The notes beneath the pieces are model-generated. The model was not told the DNA's origin, ran no database searches, and was given only the letters and a program-made list of their open reading frames with translations. A stretch of DNA of 64,000 nt. Source: Rhizophlyctis rosea (lineage: Eukaryota; Chytridiomycota; Chytridiomycetes; Rhizophlyctidales; Rhizophlyctidaceae). The stretch covers positions 282-64,281 of the forward strand of contig JADGJC010000027.1 in NCBI GenBank assembly GCA_027596075.1, written 5' to 3'. Both the position numbers and the translations under genes were made by a program. Positions 10,337 through 21,044 of the stretch are shown here, one piece after another (the first letter of the stretch is position 1; every line of letters begins with the position of its first letter).

Positions 10337-11111
10337 TCAGTCAACCGGGTTGCTTCCCAAGATTCCCTTTGGAAGGCGTCGCACTTGATTGATGTTCAAT
10401 GCCCTAACAATGGAAGGTTCCCCATCCCGAATGCAAGCGATTTCCCCATCCTGATTGAAAACTTCCGTCACTATCCCCGCCAATCTCCCATCCTCTCTAA
10501 AAATGCCGCATCCCCTCCATCCTCTGCTGATGTGTGGACTGGGGCTGTTCATTGTAAAGCCCGGGCCTGACACTCCCGTCACGTCTGCTGCCCGTATTTC
10601 CCGCACGTCCACTTCGGGGTCCCAGGGAACGAGGGTCCATAGCCGGGTTCCCAGCCCATCAGGTCCACAAAGGAGGGGGTGCACAAATTCTTTTCCTCCC
10701 CTAAAGCGTATGACAAAAGCCTTCGTTCCCCTGCTCATCCAGAGAATCTCGCCGACTGTCTCGATCCCTTCCCTTCTTGACCCTTGACGGACGACAATCC
10801 GAAACTCTTTGGTGCCTTCAGGCCACCCATTGTGAGCGTCTCTAGGGAAAAATGCAAGGACCTCGGTAGGCCCGATGATGACACCAGACCACCACTTATC
10901 GAGCCCTACAGCAGACACGCGGCAGTCGAATTGGCTGCAATATTCGAGTGCCTTGAGGAGAGTGGAGGGTGATGGTGTGCGGGTTCACTGCAAAAGAGGT
11001 AGCAATGGCGGCACGCAATTGGTAAATCGTGTTTTTGCCTTCCGGGTTATCAAATTCAATCGCGTCCAGCACGCTTGGTAGCACGACGTTCACAGCGACG
11101 AAGGGAATCAA
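10337..11111 (-). pseudogene. Ubiquitin-like header plus trypsin-like domain, copy A
   Basis: Reading on the minus strand, 11111-10960 encodes a header (FVAVNVVLP, DAIEFDNPEGK, TIYQLRAAIATSFAV) with the strand-strand-helix-strand rhythm of a ubiquitin-like fold. This recalls the header of Crinkler effectors. The C-terminal domain, 10985-10337, lies in another frame: YCSQFDCRVSAV, GVIIGPTEVLAFF, RGCGIFREDGRLAGIV. That order fits a trypsin-like fold with Cys in place of the nucleophile Ser. At the usual His and Asp positions I see Arg and Lys. No ATG precedes the header in frame (the codon at 11111 is TTG), so a 5' exon is missing or lost. A 37-base GT-AG segment could join the two frames but is very short. 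Copy B at 21045-22125 is clearly homologous along the whole length. Confidence 0.45.
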
Positions 11112-11505
11112 TTTGAAGAAGATGGACTTGGGGCAGACAAGATGTCTTTAGTCTACCAAGTCATCATGAATGTAAACAAAAGATCATCTTTGCCAGTCAA
11201 CCCAAATATGGAAAGAGTGACGTTTACTTTCGATTGGTTCCCAGCCCTTTGTCAGCAAACGCCTGGAACGAAGCGCATTTCCACCACCGCGTCAACTTCG
11301 GCGGTTGGTCGGGAGAGTTGGGTTTGTCAGGATAGTGCTCGCAGCGTGTAAACAATGGCGCAAGTTCACGATCGGAAGGGGGTTATAGGTCGTAGGAGAA
11401 AAAAAGATATAAGGTCTGAAGGAAGACGTTTTCCATTCTCCCCACTCTTCAAGCAAACTTTGACATAAAGGTTCCAACGTACAACCGCACCAACACACGA
11501 AAATA
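11112..11505. promoter_or_regulatory. Promoter region of MDR gene
   Basis: Divergent spacer. A weak TATA-like GATATAAG near 11406 and a CT-rich run near 11430-11455 precede the start codon at 11506. Confidence 0.3.
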
Positions 11506-12751
11506 ATGGCAATCAGCAAAGTCCTCATCCAAGAATCCAAGGGCAGCCCGCAGGTCGTGAAGGACCAACCCATACCTCAAGCAGGCAAAGGCGACATTCT
11601 CGTCCGCATCGAAAGCGTGGCGTTGAACCCCGTCGACCATGTCAGCGCCGACTTTGGGCTGTTTGTCGAGAAGTACCCTACTATTCTGGGAGTAGATGGT
11701 GCGGGTGTTGTCGCTGAGGTTGGGGAGGGAGTGCAGAAGTTTGCGAAGGGGGATCGAGTGTAAGTGTTTGCGTGTGAACCTTTGTTTTCCGGTCGGAATG
11801 GTTTAGACAAACATGTTACTGATCAACAAATCTTGTCTTCCGCAACATCAGGTTCTTCCAGGGCGAGATTGGTAACCCCACCCGTGGCACCTTCCAGCAA
11901 CATATTGCCATTCCTGCGCAGTTGGCGGCGAAGGTTTGTTTCGCCGTTCCCATGGAAATGAGTAGAGCTGAAAGCTGATAGGTTGTTTGCATCCGCACAG
12001 ATCCCCGAGAAATGGTCTTTTGATGAAGCCGCAACAGTGCCTCTGGCAGCAATCACAGCCACCGTCGGTCTCTATGATTACCTCAAACTGCCTCTGCCAA
12101 CTCCAGGATCGGCACCGTCCGGTCAATGGATCTTGGTAACTGGAGGGTCAGGAAGTGTCGGACAGTTGGGTAAGCATCGTCACCATTTCCACCTCGTGAA
12201 CTCCAACACGCCCACCCATCTAATTACAAACACACTGCACAGTCATCCAACTAGCCCACACCTCCGGCCTAAAAGTCGTCGCCACCTCCTCTCCCCACAA
12301 CTTCCCCCTCCTCAAATCCCTCGGCGCAACAATAACCCTCGACCGCTCCTCCCCAGACATCGTCTCTCAAATACGCTCACACACCGCCGACACACTCACT
12401 TACGCCTACGATGCCAGCGGGAAAGAAACCATTGTTGCAGCCGAATCACTTTCCAGCACTCAACCTTCGAAAATCGTGCAGGTTCTTCCGGATCCTGAGG
12501 GGTTGAAGGCGGCCATTGGGAGCAAGCCGGTTGAGCATGAAGTTATTTTGGGGACATATTACAGGAATGTGGAGAGGGGGGCGGAGGTGTGGAGGGTGTT
12601 GGAGAGGTTGGCGGGGGAGGGGAAGATTAAGCCTAATCCGGTGAAGGTTTTGGATGGGGGGTTGAGTGGGATTTTGGAGGGGCAGAAGTTGCAGAGGGAG
12701 GGGAAGGTTTCTGGATTTAAGTTTGTTGCGAGGGTGCAGGAGACCAAGTAG
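11506..12751 (+). CDS. Quinone-oxidoreductase-like MDR family enzyme
   Basis: Four exons (11506-11759, 11852-11933, 12001-12169, 12243-12751) encode 337 residues. The N-terminal GroES-like half shows VRIESVALNPVDH and GVDGAGVVAEVGEGV. The nucleotide-binding half shows WSFDEAATVPLAAITA and WILVTGGSGSVG. These are signatures of medium-chain dehydrogenases/reductases of the enoyl-reductase or TOXD-like type that use NAD(P)H. No cysteine cluster of the structural zinc loop is seen, so it is probably zinc-independent. The substrate cannot be told. Cytosolic, with no targeting signal evident. Confidence 0.88.
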
Positions 12752-13600
12752 TAGCGCGGATGGTACGTAGAGGGACGAGAGGATGCATTCCTCAACCGTA
12801 TTATATTATTATACAGGAACTAAATGTTGCCTTTGGGCTTGAATGTGCGTCTGAGTGGGCTTGGTCTCATGAAGTCAAAATGCCGTCTTTCCGACCAATC
12901 ATTTTTCATCGAATGTGTTTCTGCAGAAGCCGCTTTGATGGATCACGACATTTGGGGAAGTCACCAGCATCAGGCGGCTTTGAATTTGACATCGAAAGCA
13001 CACCACGCATGGGTCTGATTCTCATTCTCGTTCAATGCAACGCAAGAGTAACGGTTTCGCAGCACGTTTGCCGTAATGGGAATGACTGCTCACACACCCC
13101 GTATTCCACAGTCCTGAATCCCAAGTTGATGGTTCACCTCCACATAAAGTCCCGGCGAAGTGGGTTATTGCAAGACGAATGCAGAACGGATAAAAACGCA
13201 AAAGACGTAAATGGAAATTGTGGGCATTTGAGTTCTGGAAGAGGCATTTTGACGTTTAAGGGGTGGGCAAGCCCAATGAAGCAAAGGACCCCTGTCAATG
13301 AAAACTTCATGCATGTATGCTCATGCCCGCTAGAGACGCGACCTTCTCACTCATGGGTATGTTGAAAGGACTTTGCAGTTCAGAGCCAATTCCGTTCAGT
13401 TTCTGTTGAACAGCACAGCAAGATTGGAAACGACGCATTCCATGTGAAACCATGGTGGGCAGGTTAGATCATTGCTTGATGGTTGTTGTAATACATATTG
13501 CGAGTTGGTGTGGTATGAGTTCGGCTAGGGATAGGAGGGAAGTGAGGAGGAAATGGCAAGGATAACGTGGCGGCGAACAGGCGTTTTGTTCGGAGAGCGT
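12752..13600. other. Intergenic, no gene supported
   Basis: A 201-codon frame (12760-13365) overlaps the probable 3' end of the MDR gene and has the composition of a chance frame. I leave it out. Confidence 0.4.
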
Positions 13601-15007
13601 GCCGCCTTGTCGGAGAACTGAGACCACAGCCATGGTCGCATTCGTGAAATCAAAGGAATTTGTCAATGGGGCCGGCTGTTGTCCAGATATTTACAGGAAA
13701 AATCAATGTCCATTTCCACCACCAACGTGTTTCAGGGTCCTATAGCCAAATCTTCCCAAGTCATGTGACATTGCTTAGTCATTACCTTTTGCCCCTTGAT
13801 AACAGCGCAAAATTGACTCCCCCTTATCAAAATCCCCACCCCGTCCCCACCGACTTTGTGACACGAAAATCTCTCGGGCCCTGGGCAAGCCCGACCTCTG
13901 CCCTCATTCCTCCGGGCCGCGATAAGACAGAGATCCGTGCCTTCGGTCCCTCTACCCGATCGCCGGACGCGGTCCTCGGACCTTCCCATATTGCGCCACA
14001 CATTCTATCGTTCCATTTGTGCGACGTTGATGTCTTATCATTTGAGGGACCGATATCATCGCGTTCAACTTGCAACACATTGGGGAAATGAGTGCTGACA
14101 TGTGAGATGACAGTGAAACCCTGGGTGGCTGGTCTCACTGTCCGTCCAATTGCGCGGTCTGTCATCACTTCGGCCAATTGGAAAGTCAGCTCCGAATTTT
14201 GGAGGAAAACCACCGAGGGAGGGTCTGCAATACTCTGTTGACTGTTTCAGTGATCATCAAATAAAAACCTCCACACTCTTTCCCCCTGCTCCCTTTCCTG
14301 TACTCCTCCTATGTCTCCCCCGTTATCTTGAGTTCACAGAAACCCGACCACAAAGGAACTGATCGGAGTTCGTCAAACAGGCCACCACCCATTGAAATTC
14401 GCATAAATCAAACTCACGCGACAGCAGCCTCGCTTGATATCTTGCTATCTCGTCTCCCTCTTCCTCCCTCCAGGCCTGATAAGACATTGTCGTCACGTAT
14501 CGCTCTTGGTCAGAACTTCTATTGCCTTTTACCAAAAACCGAAAAAACACCACGAAAAGACTGTTGGCTGGCCAACCTGCTTTGCTCAGCATTTCGAAAA
14601 CCCTTTGACTGCAACTTCCTCCTCTCACTGAACGGTAGCAGCTCCGAAAGGGACTTCCGATTCTTTCCTTCCTCAACGCCTTCCGCCGCCACCGGGTGCA
14701 CAACGAAAAACCTTCACCCCACCTCCTTCCCCACTCCTTGCGGTCCGTCCCGTCATCGTCATTCAAAGCCCGGAGTGCACGAACCTTATTTTTCTCCCAA
14801 TAATTCCGTCATCGATACCTAATAAATAGGACCCTGTGTGGTATGTACCGTCTCTCCTTCCTGTTTCATCTTGTATATTTCTATTCCCCGTCCCCTATTT
14901 CTATTCAAGAGCGCAGCTCGTAGCCCCATTATTTTGGCAATCTAATGATCATTTCTCTTCTATAATATTACCTCTATAATAGTTTACCGTGTTAGTTCTA
15001 TATAGTC
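13601..15007 (+). promoter_or_regulatory. Long upstream region of ammonium transporter with GATA sites
   Basis: GATAAGACA, or its complement, occurs at about 13921 (+), 14031-14039 (-) and 14478 (+). A further GATAAG lies on the minus strand at 13823-13828. Fungal GATA factors of the AreA/Gln3 type bind this core and switch on ammonium permeases when nitrogen is scarce. A TATA-like TAATAAATAGG sits at about 14819, and a long pyrimidine-rich leader follows. Confidence 0.5.
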
Positions 15008-16592
15008 ATGGCACCAGCAGTATCATCATTAGCGGCTATGGCCGCTGCAGCGATCGTTAAACGGCAGGATGCCAGTCAACCCGCAGCACCGCAACATGAC
15101 ACTGGTGCGAATGCATGGGTTATGGTGTCGTCAGCCTTGGTTTTGCTTATGGTATGTGTTGCAAATGCCATGAAATCGCATCAATGTGACGAGGCATGCT
15201 CAATCCTCCCACCAGCTCCCCGGTCTCGGCTACTTCTACTCCGGCCTCTCCCACCACAAAAACGCCCTCGTCTTCCTCCACCTCTGCATGCTCTCTCTCG
15301 CCATCGTCGCCATCCAATGGTTCCTCTGGGGCTTCTCCCTCTCCTTCTCACCCTCCGGCGGACCCTTCATTGGCGACACCACCTACATGGGCTTTCGCAA
15401 CGTCGGCTCAGACGCATACCCCGGCACCGTTATCTCCACTGACGTCTTCGCCATGTTCCAAGGCTTGTTCTGCGCTCTGACTGCTGCGCTTCCGTTCGGC
15501 AGTGCGGCAGATCGGACGCGTGTGTTGCCGAGTTTGGTGTTTATTATTCTTTGGGCGACGTTTGTGTATAACCCTATTGCGTATTGGGCGTGGGCGCCGA
15601 ATGGGTGGTTGAGGGTTAGGGGGTACCTTGATTTTGCGGGGGGTGCGGCGGTTGAGATTGCGTCTGGGTTTGCGGGGTTGGCGTTTGCGCTTTACATGGG
15701 TCCTAGGAAGACTCGTATTATTGATGAGAAGCCCCATAACGTCGGATACGTCATTCTTGGTACGGCGATGCTGTGGTTTGGGTGGTTGGGATTCAACGGT
15801 GGGTCGGCGACGACGGCGGATGCGCGGGCGGGTATGGCGGTTATTACGACCCATCTTGCGGGGTCTACGGCTGGTCTTGCGTGGATGTTGTGGGATTACT
15901 TCCCTACTAAGAAGTACAGTGCTGTTGGGTTCTGTACGGGAGCTGTAGCTGGGTTGGTTGCCATCACTCCCGCAGCTGGTTTCGTTGCACCTTGGGCCGC
16001 AGTCGTGATCGGTTTGGTAGCGGGATCCGTTTGTCGATGGGTCACCGTCGCAACAAAGAAGGGCGGACGATTAGACGACACCTTGGACGTCTTCGCCGTC
16101 CACGGCGTCGGCGGTATCATCGGCACTATCCTCACCGGCGTCTTCGCTCAAGACTGGATCATCGCCCTCAACTCCACCGGCACCGGCGGCGGCATCGACG
16201 GCCACTGGCAACAACTCCTCGTCCAATTCTACGCCACCTGCTGCGCAGCAGCCTACACCTTCGCCGTAACATGGATCATCTTCTTCCTCCTCGACCACCT
16301 CCCCGGGTTGCACCTCCGCGTCAAGGACACGCACGAAGCCATGGGTGTTGATTTGGCGCAGATGGGAGAGTACGCTTACAACTACCAGCGTGCGGAGTCG
16401 AGTTTGCCGCCCACTGCTGGGTTTGGGAGCATGAGCTTGGACCCGATGTTGGAGAAGACGCAGAGTGGGGGTGTTATTCCTATGGCTACTTTGAGGGATA
16501 ATAGTCAGGCTTTGAGGAACGTGCAGGCTATTTCGGGGGGGAACAACATTGGTGGGGAGACTCGGCATGTTGAAATGAATGTTCAACAATGA
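15008..16592 (+). CDS. Ammonium transporter, Mep/Amt family
   Basis: Two exons (15008-15151 and 15216-16592) encode 506 residues. After a short extracellular N-terminus come about eleven membrane helices typical of Amt/Mep/Rh channels. Signature stretches are PGLGYFYSGL, FNPIAYWAW-like FVYNPIAYWAW, DFAGGAAVEIASG, WFGWLGFNGGS and VFAVHGVGGIIGT. The first of the two pore histidines is replaced by Glu (residue about 195), as in yeast Mep1/Mep3; the second His is present (about 344). Substitution at this site marks the higher-capacity Mep1/3 type rather than the Mep2 sensor type. The cytosolic tail of about 85 residues is Ser/Gln-rich. Plasma membrane. Likely under nitrogen control (see upstream GATA sites). 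Confidence 0.95.
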
Positions 16593-17698
16593 TTGGGGTT
16601 GGTGGGGTGTGAAATGGTTAGGAGGGTTGTATTTAGTATGTATTTAAGGTTGTAATGGGGGTTTCGTCGATTGTTTGTTGGGAGCGTCCCTTTCGGATCT
16701 TTCGAGGAAGATCCTTTTGTTGTACAGTTGGTGACGCAATCATACCAGGAGTAGGAAAAATACAGAAAGAATAGAATTGATTTCTCGTTTTGTTTGCATT
16801 GGCTATGAGTGTCATGCTTCATATCTTTGTAAACTTTTTCATTGTGCACTTGAGTTCAGGGATGAGTTTCGGCTTTGTGTTGCTGTGTAATTGAACTGCT
16901 GTTCCGCAAAACGGCAACGTTGTGTTTGAGCCGCACCGGATTTCGCATGAGAAACAGGCTTTTCAGGGAAGTTTCGCCAGGATTGATCCGAGTGAATCTT
17001 TCGCTGATAGTTCTAAAACACTTGGGCACGAAAACCACGCTCGGGAACACTGTAAATATTGACGTCAAAACCCGCTCAAAGATACTGGCAATAAAACCAG
17101 GAAAAAAAAACAATCAGGAAAATCCCGGTAGATGCATGAAAGTCATGAATGGGAGATGGGTGACAAAACGTAATGCTGCTCTCCCCAATGCCTGGCTTAT
17201 CATTAATGAGGATTAGTAATGCACCATATGATTCACGCAACTCATTCCAATGGGCGTTCATCGACGCCATCAGCTGCTTGACTGTGCCATTGCAGTGATG
17301 ACTGTGCCATTTTCTGCAGGGTACGGAGTGAATCGGCAGAATAGGAGCCGAACCTCCGGTAAAGAACGACGCCACTCATCTATCCCACACCCAAAAATTT
17401 CCCACACACATGGCTTTGCGTCGCATGCCGATCAAAATTGGAATAAAAACTTCTTGGTCTGGACGCGGTCTCGATGGGTTCAGGCAACAATAGCGGTAGC
17501 GGACTTTATAACTTTTGTATGAGAGCGGGGTTTTGCGTTCCTTTGTTAGGGCGTTCACGGAACATATAGGCAGAACAGTTGGATAGGGGTTTCTTTTACT
17601 GTACTGTTTGTGCACGTCGGGTTTCTGCTCCCACTTAGTGTTCCCACACCCTCTACACTGACGTCCATATAATACCGACACAAAACATACCCACAAAG
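16593..17698. other. Intergenic
   Basis: 3' region of the ammonium transporter and promoter of the MOSC gene. No other gene seen. Confidence 0.4.
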
Positions 17699-19077
17699 AT
17701 GAGCATAACAGTAGAAGAACTGTACATATACCCTATCAAAAGCTGTCATGGACTCAAGTTGGAAAAGGCGCGAGTAGTAGAATGTAAGTTTCATCCTTTC
17801 GTCCCCAGGGTTTGTTTACAACGCGGGCCGTGTGTGGCGCGTTCAGACTTTCGACCTAAACACCAATCCTTCAATTTTAGATGGCTTTGAGTTTGACAGG
17901 TTCTGGATATTGTGCGATGAGGAACATAAACAGATGACGCAACGGAAGTATTCACGGATGGTGTTGATCAAGCCGCGGTTGGAGTTTGATCGGTTGGAGT
18001 GGGTTGGGGAGGATGAGGTTGGAACATATACTTGTGGGGGGCGGATGGTGGTTAGTGCGCCGGGGATGGAGGATTTGATTGTGCCGTTCCGTAGGTAGGT
18101 ATCGTTGATGCATATGTTCGTGCTAGCATGCTCATGCAACTCACCAACCAAACCCTTCCACTTTTAGCTCCTTTCCCACACCCTCAGACGCAAAAATCCA
18201 AGTATGGGACGACCTAGTCCACGCCTTCGACGAAGGCGACAGCGCTGCAACCTGGTTCACAACCTTCCTCACCATCCCCTGCCGCCTAATGATAAAGGAC
18301 ACCCGCCACACCCGCCCAACCGACCCCATCCACACCCCACCACCAAACTACTTCCCAACCTACACCCCGCAATCAGCCTTCTCAGACGGCTACCCTTTCC
18401 TCCTCCTCTCAACATCCTCGATAGCAAACCTAAATACAATCCTCGAAAAGGAAAACCTCCCACCAGTATCAGCCCTCAACTTCCGTCCCAACATCCTCAT
18501 CAACACCGACAATCTAGAACCCCACATCGAAGACACATACCTCCGCATAACCATAAACCGATACCCCTTCTTCATCGCCTGCCGCTGCACTCGCTGCCAA
18601 ATGCCTTCAAACGATATCGCGACAGGTAAAATGGGGAAAGACGTCACGAAAACAATCATGCGGTATCGTCGTGTTGATGAAGGGGATAAGTTTAAAGCCT
18701 GTTTCGGCGTAAACGCAATCAGCGGTGGGACGGGCTTTATCATTAAAGTCCGGGATCCTTTAGAGGTTCAGGAAACTGCTGAACATAACCGGAAGGGAGG
18801 GGTTTGGAATGGTGGGGGTGTCGAAGTACCCGTTGTGCATACTACGAGTGGTGCGCATGAGGAGGCGAAGCAGAAGGGTGTGGATGAGGTTATGGGTGGG
18901 AAGGGTGGTGAAGGTGGGAAGAGTGGGGGGACGGTTATGACGAGGAGGAGGAGTATTGATATCACGGTTCGGTATGGGAGGGGTGGGAAAGGGTTTTCGG
19001 GAGTGTTTGGATGGTTGTGGGCGTTTTTTCCGAACTTTTCGGCGGTTGTGGGGCGGTGGTGGCCGTTTTCCTTGTAG
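17699..19077 (+). CDS. MOSC domain protein, mARC-like
   Basis: Three exons (17699-17783, 17881-18094, 18168-19077) give 402 residues. The N-terminus ITVEELYIYPIKSC is the classic start of the MOSC N-terminal beta-barrel domain, and FDRFWILCDEEHKQMTQR fits it too. The MOSC domain has LNFRPNILIN and FFIACRCTRCQMPS, where the cysteine-containing segment corresponds to the molybdenum-cofactor-binding region of mitochondrial amidoxime-reducing component (mARC), followed by TGKMGKDVTKTIMRYRR and FGV. mARC proteins reduce N-hydroxylated compounds. The insert near residues 320-360 is Gly/Lys-rich, and the extreme C-terminus (VFGWLWAFFPNFSAVVG) is a hydrophobic aromatic stretch that may sit in a membrane. 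That last point is inference. Confidence 0.85.
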
Positions 19078-19760
19078 TTCATTTGTTAGGGAAATTTTCT
19101 TGTAATTACGTTTAGTTTTGTTGTAATGGATTTGATGGGGTTTGTCATGGTATTTTGAGTTATTGGTTTAGGTGTGTACGGGTGTGTTCCATGGGTTTTT
19201 GCAAGCGGTGCCATGGTTTCGGGTTTTCTTCGGGTTGCGTGCGGTTGCTGTTTCAATCAACATGCATGGAGCACCTGAAAAAGGGTTTGGAACATCCGTC
19301 AACACGATTGTCAGGGCGAGGAAGTGTTCATGAATCGTGGAATGTGGCACAAGAACATGATCAAAACTGTGATAGATAGCCTGGTGATGCTGCCTTAGAC
19401 CCGAGGCTGGTTGCCAAAATTGACGCTTGCACCGAAGCGGTTTGGTATGAAGTTCACAACCCTATGCTCAACTCGTCCTCATTCATAATGGGCTAATTGG
19501 TAGGAAGCTCCGCACAGCAATGTCCAGTGAGGCGGACAGAGGCACAGTGACGCCGCATCATATTCCCACTTCCGGGAAAAACTCCTTCAGCTGCCCACTT
19601 CGCCCACGCTCTTTTCTTCCTCCCCCTCTTTCTCTTTCCTTTTGCGTGCTCTCAGGTCATTCGTTCCAACTTTCATCCATAACAAGGACTGGGAAGTTTT
19701 GGTTCATCCCAATCAACTCTCTACTTTATCAACGTTTTCCCCATCCAGCGGAACCAAAAC
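19078..19760. other. Intergenic
   Basis: No gene seen. A CT-rich leader (about 19610-19650) precedes the next start codon. Confidence 0.4.
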
Positions 19761-20778
19761 ATGCTTACAAACGTCATTGAAACCGCTCTAGAAGTTCTGG
19801 ATATTGTCGACCCTTCCATTCCGTTGCCAAGCTATACTCGGGAAGCTCCTACCTCCTCCCCTCCTGCATCGACTTCTCAATCCTCAGCAACTGCTTCTTC
19901 CTCTTCGACTACTCCACCAACCTACACCTACGACACCCACCCATCATCAGAAGATCCCCCATCCTACACGCCGCGTCCCCCGCACTATGCGTCAATGAGC
20001 CTGCACGAGTCGGATAAATTGCGGTTTATTGGGTTCTCTGAGGCGGAGATTAGTGCGTTGCGGATTGTGGTTTTGAGAGGGTGGAGGTTGGGGATTCAAA
20101 GTGAGGGGCCGTTGGTTGGGTGTTGGCAGTTTAAGTTGATGGGTATGTATATACTTCTTTGTCTGAGTGTTTTCTGGAGATGTTCTGGTTGGGGGCTCGA
20201 CATAGCGTTACCCGCGACCGGTACATGCAAAACCCTAACACTCTTCCATCAAAAACCTCACAGGCAAACCCTGGCAAGGCCAATCCCAAGACTCCATCTC
20301 AGCCCACACCCTAATCCTCTCCCTCCTAACCCACCTCCTCCAAAACTCCTACACCCTCAAAACTCCAACAAAAATCTCCAAAACCCGAAACGACCACGAC
20401 ACTTTCCTATTCTCCCGTCCCGTTCCCTCCCGCCCCCTCCCAACACCCCCACACCTAACCGCCATCTCCTTCACATCCTCCAACATCATCCGTCTCATCA
20501 ACGGCTCACAATCCCTAAACGAAGTTATCAGGGCGGTAATTATAAGACATTGGCCGCAAGGTTTACAGAGCCACGGCAAGTATTTTGGTGAGACGGAGTT
20601 TAAGTTGCAGGGATCGCCGTGGTGGAGTGTTAGGGGTGAGGAGAGCGTTCAGGCTAGGGTATTGGTGATGAGGATTTTGGAGGTTGTCGAGGGGAGTGGG
20701 TTTGACGTTTTGGGGAGTGTGGATGTTTGTGGGAAGGATGGGGATGGGTTGGATTCGTGGATTTTGAGGCGGGTGTGA
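19761..20778 (+). CDS. Protein with four L/PPxY motifs and conserved C-terminal domain
   Basis: Two exons (19761-20142 and 20264-20778) encode 298 residues. The N-terminal 80 residues are Ser/Thr/Pro-rich and hold LPSY (22-25), PPTY (52-55), PPSY (66-69) and PPHY (73-76), all potential WW-domain ligands. The rest is a folded-looking region: KLRFIGFSEAEISALRIV, WQFKLMGKPWQG, then a second half with FKLQGSPWW, whose pattern resembles the first FKLMGKPW. The protein may therefore contain two related modules. I have an impression of similar FKLxGxPW proteins in fungi but cannot name a family. A role as adaptor or substrate of a Nedd4/Rsp5-type ligase is inference. Confidence 0.7.
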
Positions 20779-21044
20779 TTGGAGGGAGGAAGTAGGACAT
20801 GAGTCGTCCTTTGTCGCTTTCCGGAAAATGCTCTTGAAATCTTTCTGCCGTGGGCGGGCGGTGAAAGTTCCACATGTACAGTAGGGATGTGAATAACTGA
20901 GACAACTGCACCGGTAGAAGAGTAGAATGGACGAATGCAAACAGGAAGTCGGTTTAGGGTCGTTTGATATTTTATGATCAATGTACTCACCATGTCTTAT
21001 GTACATATTATGGGGACTGCTGATCGTCCATCTATATCCGTGAC

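Noticed and set aside
12760..13365. 201-codon plus-strand frame after the MDR gene
   Set aside because: No family features, composition like non-coding DNA, lies in an expected 3' region.
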